A stretch of 6,209 nt of DNA from Acidobacteriota bacterium (GTDB lineage: Bacteria > Acidobacteriota > Blastocatellia > Pyrinomonadales > Pyrinomonadaceae). Below are positions 1 to 5,213 of the stretch, in pieces. The stretch is taken from positions 1 through 6,209 of the forward strand of contig CAUJFK010000066.1 in the NCBI GenBank assembly GCA_963169175.1, in the 5' to 3' direction. How positions within the stretch are numbered: the first letter of the stretch is position 1; every line of letters starts with the position of its first letter. Position numbers and translations under genes: made by a program. The notes under the pieces were generated by a model that saw only the letters and a list, made by a program, of their open reading frames with translations, was not told the origin of the DNA and ran no database searches.

Positions 1-461
1 TGTTCGACGAAATTTCTGACGGCCTCGATTTCGTCACGCTGGGGAAGAAGCAAATGAACTCGCGCACGTATGTTTCGAAGTTCAATTTCTCCGGCGCCGA
101 TCAGCAAAAGCGTGTCGGCCAGCTTTCGGGCGGAGAGCGAAATCGTGTGCACCTTGCAAAAATGTTGAAATCGGGCGCAAATGTATTATTATTGGATGAG
201 CCCACCAATGACCTCGATGTGAACACGATGCGTGCGCTCGAGGAAGCACTTGAAAATTTTGCTGGCTGCGCCGTCGTCATCAGCCACGACCGCTGGTTTC
301 TCGATCGCATCGCCACCCACATTCTTGCATTTGAAGGCGACAGCCATGTTGAGTATTTTGACGGTAATTACACCGAATACGAAGCCGACCGCAAACGCCG
401 CCTCGGTCACGATGCCGACCAGCCGCACCGGATCAAATACCGAAGTTTGACACGGGCTTGA
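1..461 (+). CDS. ettA: EttA, energy-dependent translational throttle ABC-F ATPase (C-terminal part, 5' end outside window)
   Basis: About 153 codons are visible, reading in frame from base 3 to the TGA at 459-461; the family is about 555 aa, so this is the last quarter of the second ABC domain. Visible in order are the ABC signature LSGGER (about 123-140), Walker B LLLDEPTNDLD with its catalytic Glu (about 186-218) and the switch His in ISHDRWFLDR (His at 285-287). The tail RIKYRSLTRA closely resembles the RIKY end of E. coli EttA, which separates it from Uup or other ABC-F members. ABC-F proteins have no membrane domain: they bind the ribosomal E site, and EttA couples the start of elongation to the ATP/ADP ratio. 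The ATG at 54 is internal, since homology continues upstream to the window edge. Nothing looks degraded. The family call is firm; the EttA subgroup is very likely. Confidence 0.93.
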   Translation, partial: FDEISDGLDFVTLGKKQMNSRTYVSKFNFSGADQQKRVGQLSGGERNRVHLAKMLKSGANVLLLDEPTNDLDVNTMRALEEALENFAGCAVVISHDRWFLDRIATHILAFEGDSHVEYFDGNYTEYEADRKRRLGHDADQPHRIKYRSLTRA

Positions 462-492
462 ATTAGGATGCGTTTGCGAATGTTTAGGAAGT

Positions 493-527
493 AGCTGATA
501 GCTTTTAGCTGACAGCTTTCAGCATTT
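493..527. repeat. Heptad-periodic AGC repeat, five imperfect 7-bp units
   Basis: The intergenic stretch after ettA reads as consecutive heptamers AGCTGAT, AGCTTTT, AGCTGAC, AGCTTTC and AGCATTT. It can equally be described as a 14-bp unit in two copies that agree at 12 of 14 positions (493-506 and 507-520), plus a partial third. Because AGCT is its own complement, the array can fold into several alternative small hairpins. The period and the intergenic position recall the short tandemly repeated heptamers known from cyanobacteria, but I do not recognise this as a named family. Confidence 0.6.
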
Positions 528-529
528 TT
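508..529 (+). terminator. Possible weak rho-independent terminator of ettA
   Basis: GCTGA (508-512) and TCAGC (519-523) can form a 5-bp stem with a 6-nt loop, followed by a short T run (525-529). It lies about 47 bp after the ettA stop. The stem is short, only moderately GC-rich, and is made from the heptad repeat, so it could be incidental. Confidence 0.3.
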
Positions 530-534
530 ATACT
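529..534 (+). promoter_or_regulatory. Candidate -10 box for the lipoprotein gene
   Basis: TATACT matches five of six bases of TATAAT and would start transcription around 541, leaving a leader of about 26 nt before the ATG at 567. No convincing -35 hexamer lies 16-18 bp upstream, where the heptad repeat sits. It is a guess from one half-site. Confidence 0.25.
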
Positions 535-566
535 CTTCCGACGATCCTCTCGTTAGAACTGATCAG

Positions 567-1430
567 ATGAGAAAATCGATAAAAGATATAGCGGCCTTTC
601 TCGCTATTGCAGTTCTTTTGTTTGCGACCTCATGCGGGGGCACCCAGGCTGAAAGATCATCGGCTGTGGTCGAGCCGAGTCCCGTTTCGCAGAAAAACTT
701 CAAAGAGCCTGTCTCACAGCCCTCGCCGGCGATGCCTGACCTTCAGGCTGAACTCCTTGATGATCGCGGCAAAAGTACCAGCTCGCCTCTCGGGCAGTTC
801 GACTTTCGTAATTTTACTTATCCGCTGCCGCGAGGTTGGCAGCATCCTGACGGCGATGAGATCACACTGGTAAATGGAAAACTTGAACCTAAGTTCCGTG
901 ATATCCAGGAAGAAATGAGTCCCGAGGAAAAGGCCGAGGCGCGGTCTGAGCGGCGGATAGGAATGTCGTATGTCACCACAAAATATATGGACGCCGATGG
1001 CGACGGCCAGGATGAGGCGGTTGTTATTCTAAAGGTCGAGACAGGTGGAAATGCCATCCCTCAACTGGCCTATGTGTACACTTGGAAAGATAACAAACCG
1101 GAACTTCTTTGGAATTTTCGCACTGGCGACCGGGCCGATGGAGGAATGAAAGATATAAGGATGGAAAACGGCGAGGTCGTCGTTGAGCTTTATGGCCAGG
1201 ACCGATTTGTTCTCGGCCAGTATGAAACCGGCAAGATAACCGGCGACGAAGAACAGCTTTGCTGCCCGATCTATTTCACCCGTTCACGATATAAATGGAA
1301 TGGCCGCGTTTTTCTGATGCAGGGAAAGCGGCTTACCTACCAGATAAAGAACCTTTCCGTACAACCACTGGAAAACTGGGGCGAGATAATGAATGATCCG
1401 GTCAAGTCAAAGAAGTTTTTGAAGATGTAG
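567..1430 (+). CDS. Putative lipoprotein of unknown function with a DxDGDG motif
   Basis: 287 aa. The N-terminus is a typical lipoprotein signal: basic MRKSIK, a hydrophobic stretch at residues 9-20, and lipobox ATSC with Cys23 as the predicted lipidated residue, so the product is probably anchored to a membrane facing the periplasm. Residues 25-75 are Ser/Pro/Gln-rich and look like a flexible linker. The folded part contains DADGDGQDEAV (Asp142, 144, 146), as in Ca-binding FG-GAP/VCBS-type loops, followed by beta-rich sequence, a TGDRADGG segment and adjacent Cys232-Cys233 before Pro and FTRSRYKW. I do not recognise a named family, though similar DGDG...CCP proteins occur, as I recall, in Acidobacteriota. 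The ATG at 567 is chosen because it places the signal peptide correctly; no clear ribosome binding site precedes it. The stop lies 21 bp from the convergent xerC stop, with no obvious terminator between them. Confidence 0.85.
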   Translation: MRKSIKDIAAFLAIAVLLFATSCGGTQAERSSAVVEPSPVSQKNFKEPVSQPSPAMPDLQAELLDDRGKSTSSPLGQFDFRNFTYPLPRGWQHPDGDEITLVNGKLEPKFRDIQEEMSPEEKAEARSERRIGMSYVTTKYMDADGDGQDEAVVILKVETGGNAIPQLAYVYTWKDNKPELLWNFRTGDRADGGMKDIRMENGEVVVELYGQDRFVLGQYETGKITGDEEQLCCPIYFTRSRYKWNGRVFLMQGKRLTYQIKNLSVQPLENWGEIMNDPVKSKKFLKM

Positions 1431-1451
1431 ATGGCGAGATCCCAAATCCCT

Positions 1452-2363
1452 TCACGCCTTAGGATGTGCTTTGTCGTACACGGCGATCATTTTTTCCATT
1501 GAGACCTGCGTATAGATCTGCGTTGTCGATAGCAGTGCGTGGCCGAGGAGTTCCTGAATATCCCGCAGGTCGGCACCTGAATCGAGCAGGTGCGTCGCGA
1601 ATGTGTGGCGCAAACTGTGCGGTGAAATATCGTGAATGTCGGTACACTGTTTGATGTATTTGTCGATCATTCGGCCGACGCTGCGAGTCGTGAGACGCGT
1701 GCCCTGATAGTTGAGAAAGACCGCCTGATTGTCGCGGACACCGACGGGAGCGTTATTAAGAAATGCGGGCCGGGTCTCTGATAAATAGTGCATTAAAGCC
1801 TGCAGCGCATGTTCGTGGAACGGGACTATCCGCTGCTTTTTGCGTTTGCCGGTTACACGAACAAGGCGCTCGCGAAAATCGATATCCTTTAGGTTTATAT
1901 TGACCAGTTCACCAACGCGAATGCCGGTGGCATATAGAAATTCAATGATCGCCCGATCGCGGCGGCCGAGGTCTGTGTTGGTGTCTGGCGTTTCGATAAA
2001 GCGAACCGCGTCCTCGACCGAAAGATGATTCGGCAGTTTACGCTCGATCTTGGGCGTGGCTACCAGTTTTGCCGGGTTCACGTCCACTACGCCTTCGCGG
2101 ATGAGAAATTGGAACAAAGTCCGCAAACTCGCCAGCTTTCGCGCGACCGAGGTTTTCTTATGATCGTTGTGCAGTGACGCCATCCATTCGCGGATGGTTA
2201 ACCGGTCAATGTCTTTGATGTCAACGTCTTTCCGGTTTTCTATCGCACACAGATGTCCGCGAAACTGCGCCAGATCGCTCGCATAATTCCGCAGCGTATG
2301 CGGGCTCATATTCCGCTCGTGCGTGAGGTGTTCTAGGAATTGGTCAATGAGTTTGTTCAGCAT
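1452..2363 (-). CDS. xerC: Tyrosine recombinase XerC/XerD
   Basis: 303 aa from the ATG at 2363; an in-frame TTG at 2390 would add 9 residues. The ATG is preferred because MLNKLIDQFLEHL matches the usual XerC start and gives the usual length of about 300 aa; neither start has a clear Shine-Dalgarno site. The N-terminal SAM-like DNA-binding domain covers roughly residues 1-90, including SPHTLRNYASDL. Numbered from the TTG, all catalytic residues are present: Arg158 in ATGIRVGEL, Lys182 in VTGKRKK, His258 and Arg261 in SPHSLRHTFATH, His284 in LLGH and nucleophile Tyr293. Their spacings agree with E. coli XerD apart from a 4-residue difference in the middle. The role is cytoplasmic: resolving chromosome dimers at dif with FtsK. 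XerC is favoured over XerD because of its link with trmFO upstream on the same strand. It lies 96 bp after the VWFA gene and may share its transcript. Confidence 0.92.
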   Translation of the reverse strand: MLNKLIDQFLEHLTHERNMSPHTLRNYASDLAQFRGHLCAIENRKDVDIKDIDRLTIREWMASLHNDHKKTSVARKLASLRTLFQFLIREGVVDVNPAKLVATPKIERKLPNHLSVEDAVRFIETPDTNTDLGRRDRAIIEFLYATGIRVGELVNINLKDIDFRERLVRVTGKRKKQRIVPFHEHALQALMHYLSETRPAFLNNAPVGVRDNQAVFLNYQGTRLTTRSVGRMIDKYIKQCTDIHDISPHSLRHTFATHLLDSGADLRDIQELLGHALLSTTQIYTQVSMEKMIAVYDKAHPKA

Positions 2364-2410
2364 ACCGAAGGCAGACGTTCTTGTCCGCAATGAGTACGAG
2401 AAGCTACATC

Positions 2411-2442
2411 CATCTCGCCTCTCTCATGGTGTGGCCGAGATG
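2411..2442. repeat. 7-bp inverted repeat between the VWFA gene and xerC
   Basis: CATCTCG (2411-2417) and CGAGATG (2436-2442) are perfect complements with an 18-nt loop. No T run follows on the minus strand, so it does not look like an intrinsic terminator. It could be an operator half-site pair or chance. Confidence 0.3.
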
Positions 2443-2459
2443 AGTGTCCGCGCCCGCGG

Positions 2460-3515
2460 TCATTTCTTCGGTACATAATATCCCTTTCGCGTGCGCACAT
2501 CCACATTGGGGTTATTCTTGACCGCCAAAGCTATCTGCCGGAATTCGCCGCGTTTTTCACCGGCCGCGTCCGGGTAATAGCTCAGAATGTACTGCTGCGA
2601 GAGTTCCGCCGATATCTGGCGGAAGGCTTCGTCGAGCTCTTTTTCGTCGATGGGTGAATAAACCCGCCCGCCCGTCTGCGCCGCTATTTCCAACATCCGT
2701 CGCTCGGCCGCGAGTTGGCGAACATTTGCGTTTCCCATTCGCGAACGGGTTCGAACGTAATTCTCGAAATCAGTTGTTTTGACGACATAGACCTGACAGT
2801 TCGCAACCTGCAGCGAACGCAAGGCCTGGTCAAGTGTGGAATCGGAGTAGGTGTCGTCACCATCCGACACGATGACTACAACCCGGCGTCCCTGCACTTC
2901 ACCCAGGTATTCCGCCGCCTTGATGATTCCGTCGAGCAGAGCGGTGGCCCCCTCTGGCGGCGGGAAGGCATCGACCGAACGGGTCAGCATGCCGACATCG
3001 TTGGTCAGCGGCTGTTCCAAACGACTGAATGTGGCGATGCTGAACAGCGCCGCGAGGTCTTTGTTTGGGCGGATCATGCGGTCAAAAAAACGCATTGCGG
3101 CCTTTTTCTCAAATTCGCGGGCAATAGAGACACTGGAGGAATTGTCAAAAAGCATTGCCAGTCGAATGGGTGATTCTGAGCGGGAAAGTTCGGTTATCTG
3201 TACTGGTTTTCCGTCAACCTTGAGTTCAAAGTCCTCAAGCCGTAAGGTGGCAACGCTACGCCCGTTCGCGTCGATCACGGTTGCCGGTACCGGTACAAGG
3301 GTCGAATCGACCTTAATTATGTCGCCGTCATTTGCCGGCTTAACTGGTGGTGTCGGTGTTGCGGCGGCTTCCGGGTGCTGGGTCGGATTGTATTTGATCG
3401 GGGTTCGCGGCGCCGGCTTTGGGCTTGCCGAAGGCTGCTCCGGCGGTTTGTTCCTGCCCGACTGCGCAAACCCTGCGCCGGTAAGTATTAGGATTGTGAC
3501 AAGGACAAACTTCAT
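2460..3515 (-). CDS. Secreted VWFA-related acidobacterial-type protein
   Basis: 351 aa. A signal peptide (MKFVLVTILILTGAGFA, likely cut before Gln18) is followed by a Pro-rich linker at residues 22-60 and then an Ig/PEGA-like beta section (65-110, VPATVIDANGRSVATLRLEDF). The von Willebrand A domain spans about residues 118-310. Its metal-ion-dependent adhesion site looks intact: Asp124, Ser126 and Ser128 in DNSSS, Thr191 in GATALLDG, and Asp218 in VSDGDD. The end, YILSYYPDAAGEKRGEFRQI...TRKGYYVPKK, is the typical close of TIGR03436 (VWFA-related Acidobacterial domain). Such proteins are exported and presumed to mediate metal-dependent protein binding; partners are unknown. Many acidobacteria carry multiple copies. 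The ATG at 3515 gives a proper signal peptide. No strong ribosome binding site precedes it, and a hairpin lies 13 bp upstream. A 285-aa open frame on the opposite strand is considered spurious. Confidence 0.9.
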   Translation of the reverse strand: MKFVLVTILILTGAGFAQSGRNKPPEQPSASPKPAPRTPIKYNPTQHPEAAATPTPPVKPANDGDIIKVDSTLVPVPATVIDANGRSVATLRLEDFELKVDGKPVQITELSRSESPIRLAMLFDNSSSVSIAREFEKKAAMRFFDRMIRPNKDLAALFSIATFSRLEQPLTNDVGMLTRSVDAFPPPEGATALLDGIIKAAEYLGEVQGRRVVVIVSDGDDTYSDSTLDQALRSLQVANCQVYVVKTTDFENYVRTRSRMGNANVRQLAAERRMLEIAAQTGGRVYSPIDEKELDEAFRQISAELSQQYILSYYPDAAGEKRGEFRQIALAVKNNPNVDVRTRKGYYVPKK

Positions 3516-3528
3516 CGATCAGATATTT

Positions 3529-3551
3529 GCGGAGCAAAAGTTCCGCTCCGC
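3529..3551 (-). promoter_or_regulatory. Stem-loop in the VWFA gene leader
   Basis: GCGGAGC and GCTCCGC form a perfect 7-bp GC-rich stem with a 9-nt loop, ending 13 bp before the VWFA ATG on the minus strand. Neither strand has a T run after it, so it is not an intrinsic terminator. In the mRNA it would sit just upstream of, or over, the ribosome entry region, so an effect on translation or mRNA stability is possible but unproven. Confidence 0.4.
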
Positions 3552-3564
3552 TCTCGTATCAGAA

Positions 3565-3590
3565 ACGAAAACCGGACAAAACGGTTTCGT
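3565..3590 (-). terminator. Stem-loop after tauE, possible terminator
   Basis: ACGAAAACCG (3565-3574) pairs with CGGTTTCGT (3582-3590), giving 9 bp with one bulged A and a 7-nt loop. Read on the minus strand, the descending arm is T-rich and runs into TTCTG, a poor but possible terminator tail. It lies about 86 bp past the tauE stop and about 50 bp before the VWFA start. It could end the trmFO-tauE transcript or act as an attenuator or operator for the VWFA gene. Confidence 0.4.
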
Positions 3591-3675
3591 CGGAATTTGT
3601 GGGTCGGCCAATTCTTTGACGGCGGAAACAGGAAATTATTTGCCTGGCCGAAATCCTGCATTCTTCGCAGGCCGA

Positions 3676-4422
3676 CTAAACGAAGATCAATTTGACCGCG
3701 GCGAATAGAAGCACAAGCGCTAACACGCGGCGAAGCATTAGCGAATTGAACTTTGTAGCACCAAGAAGAGAACCTGCCATCCCACCGATAACGGCGGCAA
3801 TTATCCAGAACCAAACCGACGACGGCAGGGTTTCAAGCAGTGCGGGATTCGCATAAAATCGTCCGGTCAGGCCGGCAACCGAATTCACAAAAATAAACAG
3901 GGCCGAAATCCCGGCAGCGGTCTTAGTCTCGGACCAGTGCATCAGCAACAGCACTGGTGTTAGAAATATCCCGCCGCCCACGCCCACCAAGCCTGAGAGA
4001 AGGCCGATCCCCGCACCGACGATCAATGCGTACAAGAACCTTGGCCTGCCCGCCTCGTCGTTGTCGGAAGCAAACGTCCATGCCAGCCTGAACGCGGCAA
4101 ACAGGAGCACCAAGCCCAGGACGATCTTATACAAGTTTGTCGGTATGTGGATCAGCCCGCCGACAAAAGCAAACGGGATCGACGTGGCGGCAAATGGCCA
4201 GAACAGCCGCCACGAAAAAAATCCCGCACGCCAAAACTGCACCGTTGCGATCGAGGCGACGAAAAGATTCAGCACCAATGCTGTAGGCCGCGTTATCTCC
4301 GGCGCAACCGCAAAGAACGCCATCACCGCTAAATATCCTGACGCTCCGCCGTGGCCGACAGACGAGTAGAGAACGGCAACGACAAAAATGGCGAGGATGA
4401 TTAGGATCGATACTGATTCCAT
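3676..4422 (-). CDS. TauE/SafE family permease (putative sulfite/organosulfonate or anion exporter)
   Basis: 248 aa, very hydrophobic, with about eight membrane segments (roughly residues 5-20, 28-40, 48-63, 74-92, 97-115, 128-146, 165-185, 203-222, 230-247; the third quarter is hard to split). The two halves carry the duplicated family signature: SVGHGGASGYLA near residues 21-32 and GLVGVGGGIFLTPVLL near 144-159, typical of PF01925. Length is normal. Members sit in the inner membrane and move sulfite, sulfoacetate, thiosulfate or other small anions. No sulfur-metabolism gene is nearby, so the substrate cannot be inferred. The ATG at 4422 is the natural start, since the first membrane helix follows at once. 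No Shine-Dalgarno site is visible. The gene begins 45 bp after the phosphatase stop with no terminator between, so cotranscription with the trmFO unit is plausible. Confidence 0.88.
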   Translation of the reverse strand: MESVSILIILAIFVVAVLYSSVGHGGASGYLAVMAFFAVAPEITRPTALVLNLFVASIATVQFWRAGFFSWRLFWPFAATSIPFAFVGGLIHIPTNLYKIVLGLVLLFAAFRLAWTFASDNDEAGRPRFLYALIVGAGIGLLSGLVGVGGGIFLTPVLLLMHWSETKTAAGISALFIFVNSVAGLTGRFYANPALLETLPSSVWFWIIAAVIGGMAGSLLGATKFNSLMLRRVLALVLLFAAVKLIFV

Positions 4423-4467
4423 TTGGCAACAAAAGAAGGGAGCCGCGCGCGGGCCGAAATCGTAACC

Positions 4468-4974
4468 TCACGCATAGGCCAGGGTACGTTCTTTCGAAAA
4501 ACGTTTTATCCAATCGCCCTGTTCCGGGGTTTCCGGGACCTCGCGTCCACGGGCTATGCTCAGGCGTCGAAACGCTTCGTCGGACTCCATGTCAAACAAC
4601 GTCATCACCGCGGCTGCCAGCAATGGAGCCCTACCGATACTCTGGCGACAGTGAATCGCGACGCTTTTGCCCGCAAGAAGAGCCCTTTTCAGCTTTTTAA
4701 CCAGAGTCAGAAACTCTTTGTTCAGGGTTGGAACTCCTCGGTCGGCGACCGGGAATGAGATAAATTCAATGCCGTATGTCCTATAAAATTCGGCTTCCCG
4801 TTCGAGTTCAAACTCCCTGGTTTCCGACTCCTCAAGCATCGACACGACTAGGTCGATACCAGCATTGGCCCAACCCGATATTTCACTTTCGAGCCAGTCG
4901 CCTCCGCGCGGACGGGCAACCATGGCAATCCGTCCCGGGTATTCTCCACTGACCCAAAAAACCTCCGTCGTCAT
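4468..4974 (-). CDS. Dual-specificity/tyrosine-type protein phosphatase with a variant P-loop
   Basis: 168 aa, a single compact CX5R phosphatase domain of cytoplasmic type with no signal peptide or membrane segment. The P-loop is VAIHCRQSIGRAPLLAAA: His108, nucleophile Cys109 and phosphate-binding Arg115. The likely general acid is Asp78 in FPVADRGVP, about 30 residues upstream as in dual-specificity phosphatases. The closing segment RGREVPETPEQGDWI is typical of this bacterial subgroup. The Gly usual at Cys+3 is Ser112, and the Ser/Thr usual after the Arg is Ala116. Substrate is unknown: phosphotyrosine, phosphoserine/threonine or a non-protein phosphoester are all possible. The ATG at 4974 overlaps the TGA of the ParB-like gene by 4 bp (ATGA), and a purine-rich GGGAAAGAG lies 4 nt before it. 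That arrangement implies coupled expression and a linked function. Confidence 0.87.
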   Translation of the reverse strand: MTTEVFWVSGEYPGRIAMVARPRGGDWLESEISGWANAGIDLVVSMLEESETREFELEREAEFYRTYGIEFISFPVADRGVPTLNKEFLTLVKKLKRALLAGKSVAIHCRQSIGRAPLLAAAVMTLFDMESDEAFRRLSIARGREVPETPEQGDWIKRFSKERTLAYA

Positions 4975-5213
4975 TTTACTCTTTCCCAGATCTCTCTCGG
5001 TAAGCCGTCAACCTCAAAGCCTCTTTCACGCAAAACCTTGATGCGATGATTGCCATCCATTATCGTACCGTCTGACCTTGTTTTCAATGCATTCGTTGTT
5101 TCGGGTTTCAGAGACTTGATCAACTCGTCCGTCGAGATCGTCCTAAAATATTCAAGTTTCAGCTTGATAAGAACGGCTTCAGAGTACAAAAGTTTCAGGG
5201 GCGGCTGATTCAT
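4971..5213 (-). CDS. Small ParB/sulfiredoxin-like protein (80 aa)
   Basis: The C-terminal half has TRSDGTIMDGNHRIKVLRERG (residues 45-65). Its D-G-N-H-R core (53-57) resembles the GxxR/DGHHR motif of ParB N-terminal domains and the GCHR motif of sulfiredoxin. The N-terminal half, with YFRTISTDELIKSLKPE, could supply the short strand and helix of the same fold. At 80 aa it is about the size of a lone minimal domain, without the helix-turn-helix of true ParB, so chromosome partitioning is unlikely. ParB-type folds can bind nucleotides, including CTP, and some have NTPase or kinase-like activity; whether this one does is unknown. The gene is joined by ATGA overlaps to trmFO upstream and the phosphatase downstream. 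GC is about 44% (107 of 243 by hand count), below the roughly 64% of central trmFO (5461-5580). A real gene is likely; its function is not known. Confidence 0.75.
   Translation of the reverse strand: MNQPPLKLLYSEAVLIKLKLEYFRTISTDELIKSLKPETTNALKTRSDGTIMDGNHRIKVLRERGFEVDGLPREIWERVK
4979..4987 (-). promoter_or_regulatory. Ribosome binding site of the phosphatase gene
   Basis: On the minus strand GGGAAAGAG precedes the ATG at 4974 by 4 nt and lies inside the end of the ParB-like gene. It is the clearest purine-rich start signal in the window. It supports this start codon and suggests the phosphatase can be initiated de novo as well as by coupling. Confidence 0.45.

Noticed and set aside
1452..2390. 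Tyrosine recombinase as integrase of a mobile element
   Set aside because: Its length, N-terminal sequence and motif spacing match housekeeping XerC/D. No tRNA, attachment-site duplication or other mobile genes are visible.
1433..2419. GGCGAGAT at 1433-1440 and its complement at 2412-2419 flanking xerC as an inverted repeat
   Set aside because: The match is only 8 bp and does not extend, which is weak given how many comparisons were possible. No insertion-sequence ends or target duplications were seen.
3655..3671. CCTGC/GCAGG hairpin overlapping the space just after the tauE stop, as a terminator
   Set aside because: The stem is only 5 bp and no T run follows it on the minus strand.
2851..3708. 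285-aa open frame on the + strand antisense to the VWFA gene
   Set aside because: It is long, but its translation is a Ser/Arg-rich composition with no recognisable domain, while the opposite strand has a signal peptide, an intact MIDAS and the family end motif.
3512..3814. 100-aa minus-strand frame ending in an ATGA overlap with the VWFA start
   Set aside because: It begins out of frame inside tauE, lacks any recognisable motif, and the rest crosses the hairpin-bearing intergenic gap. The overlap looks coincidental.
4423..4758. 111-aa + strand frame opposite the phosphatase gene
   Set aside because: It is antisense to a gene with clear catalytic motifs and has no domain signal of its own.
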